Assembly (NCBI GenBank): GCA_008704415.1
Contig: VXIS01000197.1
Span: forward strand, 1-64,000
DNA: 64,000 nt
Reading direction: 5' to 3'
Source: Sphaerosporella brunnea
Lineage: Eukaryota; Ascomycota; Pezizomycetes; Pezizales; Pyronemataceae
The notes under the pieces were generated by a model. The model had not been told where the DNA came from. It did not search any database and worked only from the letters and a program-made list of their open reading frames with translations. Shown one piece after another: positions 1 to 9,894 of the stretch. Within the stretch, counting starts at the first letter, position 1; every line of letters starts with the position of its first letter. The position numbers and the translations under genes are program-made.

Positions 1-339
1 GCCAAACAACAAACATAGTGCTTCGGAACGGCAGGAAGCTTAAGAGGTTTAAGCTATCGCTATGCAGAAAGAACCCCACGAAACCTCCATATGCTATGGA
101 ACCTGAAAAGAAAAAAAGGAAAAATGAAAAGATAACCATTGAGCAAACACCATCAAACAAAACAACGATGAAACAAATACCACTGCCGATCTACAGAGCA
201 ATGCCGCTGTCGATACCCAACATATTCGCCGTGCGCCGCAACCCGTGATGCCGTGAATAGAACCTACAAACTTGAAGAAAAAGGATACACCATGAAGAAC
301 GAAAGAGAAAAAAGAAAGATCCAATTCTCACGCACACGC
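1..339. other. No gene recognised at left edge
   Basis: The stretch is A-rich on the + strand with short overlapping open frames and no recognisable protein. It probably holds the 3' flank of the phosphatase gene that ends at 340. Confidence 0.4.
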
Positions 340-1478
340 TTACTGCTTTTTAACACCACGGCTAGAGCTTTCCGAATCACAACGAGCAGGACCCTTCTCT
401 GCATTCGATCCCCTGCGGTTGTTGTTGTTCGTGTGCTTTATCTGCTCCTCCAGGGGTGCAGTGTGGTGTTGGAATCCCTCGACGAAGCTCCCCATCTTTG
501 CCGCATAGTTGCCCAGTTCCTGCCAAACTTCAGCCTCCTTTCCCGTTAGAGGTATGGGAAATTTACAAGCAGCCTTGACACACTCCATGAACAGCTTTCT
601 GTCGTTATTAGACTTGAAGCCGACTTCGCACCAGTCCACGGGAGAACGCTCCCACGCCGGGATCGCGTTGCGGATGCGCTGGGCTTGGCGCGAAGACCGC
701 GAGCCCTCGCCATCGAGCTCCGCGTACGGATCGTACGGGTTGTCGATGTTGGGATTCAACAGCTCCGGGCCCAGGTGCGAAACGTCGAAGGCGCAGGACT
801 CGAGGAGCTCGAGCTGCGAAACGAATGCTTTGTTAGGGCAGACGATGACGCGTTTGGTGCGTACGAAGGCCAGGGCATCCTTGTAGGGGCGGGAATGGTA
901 CTTCATCACTACTGATGTCAGCGGGTGCCGGCGGTGAGGTCCGGGGAGGGAAGCTACAGTAACCAACAACGACACTTCCGCTCCGGGAAATCCCCATGCG
1001 GCAGTGGACGTACACCCTAACCGGCCTGTCCTGCACCGGCGGAACAACGTCGGGAGTAGCCTTGTCGCCTCTCGCGCGTGTCGGAAGAACACCAGTGAAA
1101 GCTTCCTCCAGGAACTGCATGCCGTCGATCAACTGCGCGAGCAGGTTTTGGCGTCGGTTATCACGCACACGGAACTGCTTGTGCACGATGCCGGTCCAGA
1201 CGGGGATGGTGACGCGCTCCGAAGTTAGCGAGAGGACGTGGGTGATGCCTTCGTTCGCGAGCCATTCGTAGTGCTGGGCACACTCCAAGCTGCGACAGGG
1301 GTTAGCGGGGGGGCTGAGCGGGAGAAAGAAGAAAGAAAGGGAGAACGGAGGCGGAGACATACTTGCCGAGCCAGAGACCGGGAACGATCTCAGACATCGC
1401 GGGGCTCGCATTGCGCGGGGTCGGAGGCGGCGAGGCGGGGTCGATGGGCAGCGTAGGAATGGAATCGGCGTCGTGCAT
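340..1478 (-). CDS. Dual-specificity protein phosphatase, 3 exons
   Basis: Protein of 339 aa from exons 1478-1363, 1289-958 and 911-340. The introns (73 and 46 bp) close exactly in phase. The N-terminus is a Pro-rich tail followed by PGLWLGNLECAQ, the usual entry strand of cysteine dual-specificity phosphatases. The signature HCRMGISRS (CX5R) lies just before intron 2, and an upstream FRVRDN supplies the likely general-acid Asp. After intron 2, VMKY and KRVIVCPN form the helix that closes the fold. The family dephosphorylates phospho-Tyr and phospho-Ser/Thr; the substrate here is unknown. The C-terminal ~120 residues are outside the catalytic fold and end in a low-complexity Asn/Ser/Arg tail. 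Start chosen because ATG 1478 precedes the LWLGN exon in frame. The 46-bp second intron is short but within the fungal range. Confidence 0.9.
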
Positions 1479-2153
1479 CGTGGCGGTAAGCGATGGGTGG
1501 CGATGGTTTGATGGTTTGAGTACTTGGTGATAGGAGGGAGGGAGAAAGAAGTGGGTGGTGATTTGGGGGGTGGGGGGTGGTCGAGAAGTGAAAGAAGCGT
1601 TGAAGGTTCTTTGGGGGGGGGGGGGCTGAGGCTGAGAGCAAGCGAGCGCAGGGATCGACACGCGAAGTTCGCGGCGTCACGTGGATGGAACGGGACAGGG
1701 TCTAAGGGTCCTCGACTTCACGGACCAGCACGGATGTCACGCACCGTTTGCAGCGAATCCATTCTGCAGTGATCGTGGATTTCTGTGGTCGTTCGCTTTG
1801 CCAGGCAAGCGGTATCCAGATCATGCGATCATGGAATAGCACTCGCCAGTCGCTTGACCGCAAGCGCCGGTGTCAGCTTCTCAGCCAGCCATCGTCGCAT
1901 CAGGCGCGTTGTCCCTGGCAACGGCCACGTCTCGCTCGCTTGGCCCAGCCCCCTCAACTCACTCACTCACACCGGCCCACCACCCACTCGCCGCCATCAC
2001 CGCAGTCTTGAACGTGCGCGAGGTACTTTCGCACTGACGCAGGCACGGCAAATATCTACAAACATCTTCGGACATCTCTTTATCCCTCAGGTTTGTCTCG
2101 AATCACTCACAAAAACCCTCCCCTCTGACCCCGACGATGAAGATACCCCTCCG
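1479..2153. other. Divergent intergenic region between phosphatase and TM-protein genes
   Basis: The region lies between two genes transcribed away from each other and so probably holds both promoters. It contains a long G run near 1613-1625 and pyrimidine-rich blocks. I see no certain TATA box. The + strand frame is open from 1785, so an upstream start for the next gene cannot be excluded. Confidence 0.5.
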
Positions 2154-3617
2154 ATGGCTACCACAACCCGCCGTGAATCCGCCATTGCCGGTAGTGGAGC
2201 CCACAGTCCGCCCAGTCCCCCGACGTCCCCCAGCAGCTACAGCCCCGCGGTCTCACCGGCGCCCGCGCGCACGGCGACAGTCGAAGATGCGCCAAGCGAG
2301 GACTACGACCCAACGCGGCGGCTTCCCTCGCTGACGCTGTCGCAATTCGAAGCGATCCGGCACGAAGACGACGCCGTGGCGGAGGAAGACGAATTCGCAT
2401 ACAGGCACACGCACGACACGCCGATCGACGATCCATCGGAGTCGCAATGGGAGAGCGAAGCAGGCGTGGCAGCTCCCAAGCCTGCGCTGCGGAAGTCCGC
2501 CACTCCCTCGGTCGGGAAGCTCAACTCGCGGTCGGCGCGCAAGCAGTCGGTCTCTTCGGCTCGCCAGCAGCTGCAGCCGCAGAACCGGTTCTCGTCGCGC
2601 GCTTCGAGTGCGAGCTATAATGATACCTCTGCGGCTGTTGGCGATGGGAAGAAGGCCCCCCTCGTCCTGCTGCATATCACTCTCCTCTTTCTCCCCGGCG
2701 CCGAAGGGGCTATCCTGCGCAAAATCACCCCGACCATGCTGGAGCGCGGCTTGCTGGTCGAGCACCCGCGCGGCGACTACCAGCTCCTGGAAGAACTCAT
2801 CATCGACGCGCTCGGCCTCGATGAGCCCCCTGCCACAGCGGGCTCGGAAGAAGACGAAGACTCCGAAGACGAATGGGAAAAATCCCTCGGGGTGCGTCGC
2901 GTGAAGGCAAAGAACAAGTGGGAGCTCCGCGTCTACGCTGCCAACGGCCTGATGACCCCCGGCGCGTGGAAGAGAGTGTGGAGCGAGATGGAGCGGGTGG
3001 ACGTCGAAGTCGGCCCCAAGAACTGGCGCGCCAGGAAAGTCGCCGGCGCCGGAAAGTGGACTAAGATCTTCGCTGAAGGCAAGGGGAGGAAAGACGTTGG
3101 GAAGTTTGTGAGCCCGCGCATTGGCGGCTCCCACGGCGCGCGCGCAATCAAGTTCTGGTTCACCCTAGGTGCGGTCGTAGTAATGCTGCTTACGGCGTTC
3201 GCGGGCTTGTACCATCAGTACGGCGACAACATCTTCGCGGCCACGGATTTGCAGCTGCAAGACACAAACTTCACAGAGGCAGCCGAACTGGTCCTCCCTG
3301 ATGATGCCCCCGCCGCTGCTGCTGATATCGACGCTGTTGAAATCGAGGCCACCCCCCTGCCTATCTGCGGCGAAGACTCGGCTGAGCCGCTCGCCACAGA
3401 CTCAGACGACGACACCACCATCATCACCAGCTCATCCTTCGCCTCCTCCTCCTTGGACAACGACGAGTCCAAGCCGGAATCCCCCTCCTGTGTGCCGGCG
3501 CAGCCGGCGGATGCCGAGTCGGAGCAGGCAGCAACTACAGAGTTCTCGGAGGGGGCGGCGGAGACGACTAGTGCGGAGGGCTGGTGGGGGTGGAAGAAAG
3601 GCGCTTCCAGTGCTTAG
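2154..3617 (+). CDS. Conserved-type hypothetical single-pass membrane protein
   Basis: Uninterrupted 487-aa frame starting at ATG 2154 (MATTTRRESAI). The same frame is open back to 1785, but that part is low complexity and the ATG just follows a CT-rich leader. About 180 residues of Ser/Pro/acidic sequence are followed by a folded-looking core: PLVLLHITLLFLPGAE, then ILRKITPTMLERGLL and a basic segment around KAKNKWELRVYAANG. One transmembrane helix follows near residues 335-360 (FWFTLGAVVVMLLTAFAGLY), and the ~130-residue tail is acidic and Ser/Ala/Thr-rich. I do not recognise the family. The layout suggests a long cytosolic N-terminus and a luminal or extracellular acidic tail, which is inference only. 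Confidence 0.8.
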   Translation: MATTTRRESAIAGSGAHSPPSPPTSPSSYSPAVSPAPARTATVEDAPSEDYDPTRRLPSLTLSQFEAIRHEDDAVAEEDEFAYRHTHDTPIDDPSESQWESEAGVAAPKPALRKSATPSVGKLNSRSARKQSVSSARQQLQPQNRFSSRASSASYNDTSAAVGDGKKAPLVLLHITLLFLPGAEGAILRKITPTMLERGLLVEHPRGDYQLLEELIIDALGLDEPPATAGSEEDEDSEDEWEKSLGVRRVKAKNKWELRVYAANGLMTPGAWKRVWSEMERVDVEVGPKNWRARKVAGAGKWTKIFAEGKGRKDVGKFVSPRIGGSHGARAIKFWFTLGAVVVMLLTAFAGLYHQYGDNIFAATDLQLQDTNFTEAAELVLPDDAPAAAADIDAVEIEATPLPICGEDSAEPLATDSDDDTTIITSSSFASSSLDNDESKPESPSCVPAQPADAESEQAATTEFSEGAAETTSAEGWWGWKKGASSA

Positions 3618-4785
3618 TTGAGTTGATAAGAAGTTTTTTTTGGCTTCGGGTGGAGGATGCTGTCTACTTTGTTACGATCTACGATTTTGTTGTCGGCAAG
3701 ATATGAGATGAAGATGTGATAGGATTAATGATACGAAAGTTTCTTGGATGTACATGCCTCAAAGCTTATATGTTGAGTCCTCGTAAACTCAGATAACTGT
3801 ACATGTCTGTCAGTTATTGTTTTGTGGAACAGAATTTTTTTTTTTTACTTGTGCTAACTTAGGCCGAAGTGATATCAGCCGCTTACAGACGCTTGGGTGT
3901 AAGCAATCGGGGGAGGAGAGAGGAGGGGCGGAGTCGTTACTGGCCTTTAAAATGAGAGGATTTATGCAAGGGAGGGCAAAACTGTGGGAATGTGAGAGAA
4001 ATCGTGGTGCTCTCTGGGCTGATAGCTAGTTTTTTGGCTGTCTCGTAGGTAAAAGCGATTGTACCTATCTGAGTTCCTGAGCAGGTACGGCCATTGCACT
4101 GATTTGGTTTTGTGCAGAAAGAATGCGGGGATGGTTAAAAAATTCAATTCTTCGGTCAGAGTTTTTTGTTTTTTGTTTTTTTGCCCCGCTTGTGAGCTTT
4201 AGAGTATGCCTGTGCACGTGTGCTTGAGAGTGGATACATATGGTTTTTGGTATTGTCATCATACCTGCTATAAGCATTTTCCGAGGCCAGATAAAGTACC
4301 GGGCGGGCCGTATTCTTGTCGAGTCGGCTGAGCACAACAGTCAAACGCCGGATTCTAAGCTTTGTGAGTGAGAAACAGTGCGCTATTCGGGCTGACTGGC
4401 CTCCGGAACGAGAGCAAGGAAAGGGTGCAAGTAGTAAACATAATGAATGGCTTTCGCAGGTTCGATAGGAAGCTGCAAGCTGCAAGAGTGAGAAGCTGTG
4501 ATTTTCCGCTCATTATCTATAGATGGTACAAACCGGCTTCTCCGAGTATGTAGCAGGGCGGACTCTAACCGGGATTGGGTTCCAGCCAGCTCAACTCTCG
4601 GTCAACAAGCTTCTCCCGCCGCAAGACCAAAGTTCCAACCACCGGCCGCCGTTATCTTCCACACAAACTTCTCCCTCTCCCGGCCAAGGCCACGTATACT
4701 TAAACCGCCCCCCTCCACCGCCTCCACCTCCCCCATCCAACCGCACTCCACACCACTGATACCCGCTACCAGATCCCACGCCATA
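3618..4785. other. Intergenic region, no gene seen
   Basis: A T11 run lies near 3835-3847 and T-rich tracts near 4160-4180. Nothing coding was recognised. The last ~150 bp are C-rich, typical of a fungal promoter leader for the GPI-type gene at 4786. Confidence 0.4.
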
Positions 4786-5292
4786 ATGCAATTCTCTACT
4801 CTCGTCACCGCGGCCGCAATGGTCTTCGCAGCCGGCGCCGCAGCCCAGACCGGCACGAGCACCGTCGTGCTGCCGTCTAGCACTACGACTATGGTTACCA
4901 ACGTTCCCAGTCCGTCCCTCACCTTCCCTCCACCACCCAGCAAACGGATATGCTAACTGGGCCCAACAACAGTAACAACAACCACCGTCTGCCCCGCCGG
5001 CACCTGCGGCGCTGCTGCTGCTACCCGGATTGTAGGCACGGCGGGCGTCAATACGGGCAGGATGGGCACGGCGGGCATCAACATGGGCACGGCTGGCATC
5101 CCGCTCCCCACTGGCAGCCGATCAAACTATACCTATGGCACCAGCGGCGCGCGCGGCAACGGAACATCTGGAAATGTTACTGGAACGCATTCGCCGCCGG
5201 TTGTTACTGGAGCTGCGGCTGCCATTGTGGTTGGGCAGGGTGCGTTGGTGGCGGCTTTGTTGGTGGCCGGAGTGGCCGTGGTTGGCATGTAA
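4786..5292 (+). CDS. Small secreted GPI-type cell-wall protein, 2 exons
   Basis: Protein of 147 aa from 4786-4909 and 4973-5292. The 63-bp intron has a GCTAAC branch site 15-20 bases before its CAG. Residues 1-20 form a signal peptide (MQFSTLVTAAAMVFAAGAAA) with likely cleavage before QTGTST. The mature part is Thr/Ser/Gly-rich with VCPAGTC and a repeated MGTAGI unit. The C-terminus is a hydrophobic stretch rich in Ala, Val and Leu, as expected for GPI attachment after a small-residue site near the TGAAAA segment. The donor (GTCCGT) is weak and was chosen because it alone gives the right phase. The protein is likely surface-exposed; function unknown. Confidence 0.7.
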
Positions 5293-5679
5293 TGGCTTCG
5301 TGCTGGGAGAAGGAGATGGTTTTTTGGGTTCGAAGTGTTTTTTTTTTTTTTTTTCCTTTTTTTTTTTTTTTCCCCGTGGAGGGATGGTGGAGGCAAGTGC
5401 AAAAGTTCTTTAGCGATAGCTAGGGTTAGACGAGTAATTGATAACACATTTACTCGAAAGAACAGGTTGGCAAGCTCAGCTCGTGGTGAGGTGAAGTGGA
5501 GTTAAGCTTAAACCATAAGTTCAGTGCACGTGTATTTGATAAGCAGCTTTTGGCACGCTCCTTTCTCCTCCAAACATCATGTATCACAAAATGCGAGCGA
5601 GGAGGGGAAGAGAAGCTCACGCCATTATAACCTCCGTCGGATTTGGGCGCTCCTAGGTTCTTTACTTTAGGGCTGTCGT
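5293..5679. other. 3' flank with long poly-T tracts
   Basis: Two T runs of about 15 bases each lie at 5337-5371, directly after the GPI-type gene. The remainder up to the LINE fragment shows no gene. Confidence 0.45.
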
Positions 5680-6666
5680 ATGACAGATGCCGTGCCACAG
5701 TTAGACCTCTTAGTTGTGGGCAGGTGCCACATGAGGCGGTGTACTAGAGTACACCCTCGGGCTCCTCGCCCCTCCACCGCAGTCAAAATAGGTCCGTTCT
5801 CAACAACCACTGGGCAAGACTGGCCCGGTGTGTCTAGATACATCGGCCACAACAAGGAGGCTTTTGACGCAGAAATGATGGGCATTGCCGCGGGTCTAGA
5901 TCTGGCTACCCACCACCTCCCTGAGGGATCCGCAGCTGGTACGGTCCACATATTTGTGGACGCACAGGCCGCCCTTAAACGTTTACGAAGCACCGCACCT
6001 GGTCCTGGCCAATGGGTTTTGCCAGACATTGCTAAGACAGAACGCCAGCTGCTTGAGGTCGGCTGGACCACCAAATACCACTGGGTTCCTGGACATGAAG
6101 GGGTGCACGGAAATGAGGCTGCAGACAAGCGCGCGAAAGCAGCCGCGGAAAGCAAGTCTCCAGCTGTGTCCGACAGCATCCTCGACACCACCTCGCTCGC
6201 TCACATCGCACGAGAAGTTACTCTGGCCAAGCACCAAGACCGCGAAGCCTGGCTTGCGAAGCACTGCGTCCCGAAAAGCTACTACAAGCGTCCGAAAGGT
6301 ACCAACAAAACCGCCTTTCGGACCAGAAAGTCGCTAGCAGCACGCTTCTTCCAGCTACGGCTGCAGAAGGCGCCCACGGCACCGTACCTCCACAAGACGG
6401 GGCGGCGAGCGGACGACAAGTGCTGGTTCTGTCCCAAGAGGCCCACGCAGACGCGTGACCACCTCTTCAAGACCTGCCATAAATGGCGCGAAGAGCACCG
6501 AACGCTGTGGAAGGCAGTGGCGGAGGCCACTCGTGAGAAAGGGAAAAAGAGGAGGAAAACGAACACGTCAGTAAGAGATTTGCTGGCGGATGGCCGCTGT
6601 ACAGGAGCAGTGATGGGTTTCCTAGGTAGCACGCATGTGGGACTATGGCCAAAGGCGGCCAACTAA
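5680..6666 (+). pseudogene. LINE copy A: RNase H and C-terminal zinc-knuckle part of a Tad-like ORF2
   Basis: A 328-aa open frame matches the C-terminal end of a non-LTR retrotransposon polyprotein. RNase H landmarks in order are EAFDAEMMGIAAGLD (catalytic Glu), IFVDAQAAL (Asp) and YHWVPGHEGVHGNEAADK (the terminal HxxxxxD region). The first catalytic Asp (usually in a TDGS motif) is missing, so the copy is 5'-truncated and has no reverse transcriptase. Downstream, CWFCPKRPTQTRDHLFKTC is the CCHC-type knuckle that follows RNase H in Tad/I-like LINEs. The frame ends with LGSTHVGLWPKAAN. It is open but cannot be an autonomous element. Confidence 0.85.
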
Positions 6667-6880
6667 GTTTTTCTGACCGTGTCCTCTTTTCTTTCGGTTC
6701 TTCTATCACGAATTTCCTTTGTATGGCTCTATCAGCTACGCTTTCCTTGCTTCCTTTTCCTTCGGAGGAGCGTGCCCCAGAGTAGGCGCAATGCCTAGGG
6801 GTGGCGATGATTCTGTATTTAACATGCCATGGCCGCAAGCGGCCAAATGCAATATGATTAAAACAAAAACAAACAACCAC
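5680..6880 (+). mobile_element. LINE fragment, copy A (longest), with 3' hairpin and A-rich tail
   Basis: The copy includes the RNase H frame and a 3' UTR. The UTR ends with a palindrome (6831-6844, GGCCGCAAGCGGCC), then ATATGATTAAAACAAAAAC. The same 3' end occurs seven more times in the window, which defines the family. I could not place the 5' junction or a target-site duplication. Confidence 0.8.
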
Positions 6881-7141
6881 TGGGCCAAAACAAAAAAAAA
6901 AAGGCAAGATGTAGAAACGACTGCCTTAGTGAGCTTTGTCTGCTGGTGCACTCGAAATCAGGCCGCCGAGAAAATCACAAAAAGTGCGCAACTTCGTCTT
7001 CGATCTGTTGGACTTGATCATCCAGCACAGCTCCCTTCTTCGAACTCTAACAACTGATAAACCTCCCCTGTGGCCCTGTCAAATGCTCTACGGTTCATGT
7101 AGATTTACACCGGAGCTTATTGGTGCAGCTTGTTTCGCTTC

Positions 7142-8990
7142 TTATCGTGGATGATATTCTGTACCGAAAAGAACCACCCAGAAGGAACAGAATTGGAAGG
7201 TGTGTTTTGAATAGTCGGATAGCAACCTTTCGATGTGCGGGCAAATTCTAACCCTAAGCGTGGCCGCGCGGGGATTTTCAGCTAAAGGGTGCTGTTCATC
7301 GAAGACGCCGTCCTGTGCCCTGTAGAGGGCAAACCTGTGGATTGCCGCAATCTCAACTCCCGGTGAAGGATAGTGTTTCAGTCCTGAGGGTGTACTATCC
7401 AGATAATTGATCAGATTATGTACAGACGGGTAGACAACATCCCCCTCAAAAGGGCTTCTGGTATTGATGGGGTCAAGGTAGTAGGCAGCCCATTGACGAT
7501 TCATCATATCCATGGTAGGGAAAAGGCAGAGGAGTGCTGGAGGCTGCTCATCTTGCGGGGTACGGTTGGCAATAGCTTCAAAGTGCTGAATTATTCCCTT
7601 CCGGCAGGTGACAGATGAGGCTGTTATCAGCCTCAGAGGCTATCTGCCCTTCGCGTACAGGGTGAACAACCTCCAGAATGTGATCGAAGTCGGCCCAAAG
7701 GTTTCTATCATGCAGCCTGTCCGTAACTTCCATAGGCATATCGTAGTGACGGTCATCAAGATGAGCCTCCCTGTTGCGCTTGACTAAAAGTGCTGACCGT
7801 TCCCCGGTTGGTTATAACCGAAGCGATCTCCTTGCCGTACAGGTTGATGCTGATGGACCTAAGACGAGCGTACTGAAGGCCAGTGCTCCTAATAGCCGGC
7901 CCTAAAAGCCCGGCTGTGCGGGCGGGCTGCTAAACGACAACAGCCCGGCGGTCTCAAATCACGACGGGCTGGCTGCCGGGCTACCAAGCGCTTTCGACTG
8001 AGGTGAACTTGTCATGCAACCATCAGTTTGACCTAGTTACGTCGTAAACTGAAGAGTGTTTCTGTGTAGCAGTTGCTCCATCCCCCATAGCGCATGATCC
8101 CTGCATGCGCTGGAAGCCTGCCAGCCAGCCCGACGTGGGCTGCAGTCGCCCGTCTTTTTGATCAGCCCGACGGCTGGGCTAGCTATCAGGAACACTGACT
8201 GAAGGGGCGGGGTACGGAAGTGTCCAACAGTCCGAGTCTTCTTGACAGTGGGTACTAATGCGAGCAAACCACGAAATCTCCAAAAAGTCCTTGAGCAGAA
8301 GCTGCAATCCGTGAAAACCTCAAGGTACAAATAGAAGCGAAACGTTGGGATGTTGCTGAGAAAAATGGTTCTTCAGCAACGTCCACACTTTGAGCATCGT
8401 GGCACACGTATCGGTCGCAATGGAATTCAGCCGAGAGTAGTTGCTGACAGTAATCTCCTCTAGCTGAGCAATAATTCAAAGGTAGTAGGTCTCTGTAGCA
8501 AGCCGCTGGGCTCCTACGTCTTCTGCATTCTGAAAAAAACGTAAGGCGAGCCGAGTTGACACTGATACTGACAATACGATATCGGAACTCTCATCGTTAA
8601 TGATGTTTAAGGTCTTCCCTTCCAGCTTTTCGTCAACTTCTTTCTTTGTTTCGACATAGGCTTGCGCTAATATCGTAGTCGAGAAGCCAGTTCGATGAGC
8701 GGATTTATATGCAACGTTCATCTCAGTGAGGAACCGTCGGAAATATGGGGTTTTGGCAGAGTTGAATGGGAGGTTAGACATACATTGCCATCGCAAGGTC
8801 GGCATCGATTGAACGTTTTTCATCGGCCGTCAACTGTCGGACGTTGGTCAAAGTAGTTTGACGTGGAGCACCGCTCGCTCCTGCCTCATCCGTAATCGCA
8901 TTCGATGTTTTCGCCTCCTTCATAGCTTTGAGCTACGGAGCACACTTGGTAATTGCAGCTGGTGTGCTGGGCCTCTTCCACATTGCATGC
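7142..8990 (-). pseudogene. Decayed hAT-like (DUF659-type) transposase
   Basis: Blocks typical of hAT transposases appear in the right order on the - strand but in different frames. First, at ~8930-8790, TADEKRSIDADLAMAMYV is followed after a frameshift by SNLPFNSAKTPYFRRFLTE and NIINDESSD. Next, at ~8460-8250, RLNSIATDTCATMLKVWTL is followed by NHFSQQHPNVSLLFVPC and a GLQLLLKD segment. Last, at ~7510-7400, MDMMNRQWAAYYLDPINTRS corresponds to the late 'AAYYLNP' region. Several frameshifts and stops, plus an internal insertion (7880-8197), show it is not functional. Terminal repeats of this older element were not found. Confidence 0.7.
7880..8197. mobile_element. Non-autonomous hAT-type MITE with 8-bp target-site duplication
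   Basis: The left end reads CCAGTGCTCCTAATAGCC. The right end, read on the - strand, is CAGTGTTCCTGATAGC, giving imperfect terminal inverted repeats with the CAGTG start typical of hAT elements. Both sides are flanked by ACTGAAGG (7872-7879 and 8198-8205), an exact 8-bp duplication, the hAT size. The subterminal parts are rich in GCCCGGC-type words. The element has no coding capacity and sits inside the hAT-like pseudogene. Confidence 0.8.
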
Positions 8991-9650
8991 TACTCGCATC
9001 GTCTACCTGAGGTCAGCAATGACATGCACGCCTTTGCGCGTAACGTTCCTACCTAAAACCCCGCTTTCTTGTATTTGATGGATTTGATTCTTGAGATGGG
9101 GTATTGCCAGTGCCCACTTCTCCACTTAAATCCCCCCTTAAACCACCCACCGTTTCCCCCGCTCCCCTCTTAGCCGCCACAACCTAGCCGCCACTAAAAT
9201 ACCGTGACCGCCACGACCTATGCTTGACTGTCACATGACGTGACGTGACATGACATGACATGACCGACTGTCATACGCTAGGCCGGCAACCCTACGAGTC
9301 TACTGACATACGTAGCTTGGTGGAGCTCGCGCTCTCCAAAGAAAGCACCTATAACAAATACGTACTGGCAATCGGGCTGCATGCGTTGGAGGAATATGTA
9401 GAACAGTTGGGCAAAAGAGCAAACCAAGCCCTCGGCCACGACGGATACTAATGGTTGCTATGTATGTAAGCGGCCGTGCCGCGCTATAAACGTCTGTGCG
9501 GTGAGCGGACAGGGGAATGAATGGTCGCCTCACCTGGCACGGGTCGGAAGAGAAGAAACGTGGAGTCAGGGAGGAGCTTGAGCTCCGGGACCCCATCACG
9601 GGGTAGCACTCGGGGTGTCAATCTGATAATTAGTCTCTCAATGCAACCGA
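8991..9650. other. No gene; short TGACATGACG microsatellite
   Basis: An imperfect tandem of TGACG/TGACA pentamers lies at about 9233-9263, preceded by GCCGCCAC-type direct repeats at 9170-9215. No gene recognised. Confidence 0.4.
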
Positions 9651-9749
9651 ATTATCCCGGTAATAAGGCAATTTGGCAAAGTGACTTTGCCAGAGTGACT
9701 TCCCCACATAGCGCAGTGACTTGCCATATTGCCTTATTACCGGGATAAT
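9651..9749. repeat. 99-bp hairpin element with perfect 22-bp inverted arms
   Basis: The arm at 9651-9672 (starts ATTATCCCGGTAATAAGG) is repeated exactly in inverse orientation at 9728-9749. Similarity continues inwards through TGGCAAAGTGAC/TGGCAAGTCAC-type sequence. There is no coding capacity. It resembles a very small MITE or foldback element, but no clear target-site duplication is visible. Confidence 0.7.
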
Positions 9750-9894
9750 ACGGTATGGTCAGCAAAATATGCATGCGTGCATGCTTTGACAGAAATCCTT
9801 TTAACCGGAAAATATCCTTCTTGAATAACATACACACACGGAAACACTTCACATCTACAATGCCCTCAAAAAAACAAAAACAAAAACAAAAAAC

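Noticed and set aside
5804..6885. CAACCACTGGGC at 5804-5815 and 6874-6885 as target-site duplication of LINE copy A
   Set aside because: The LINE reading frame extends upstream of the left copy, so that copy is inside the element. The 12-base match is more likely chance.
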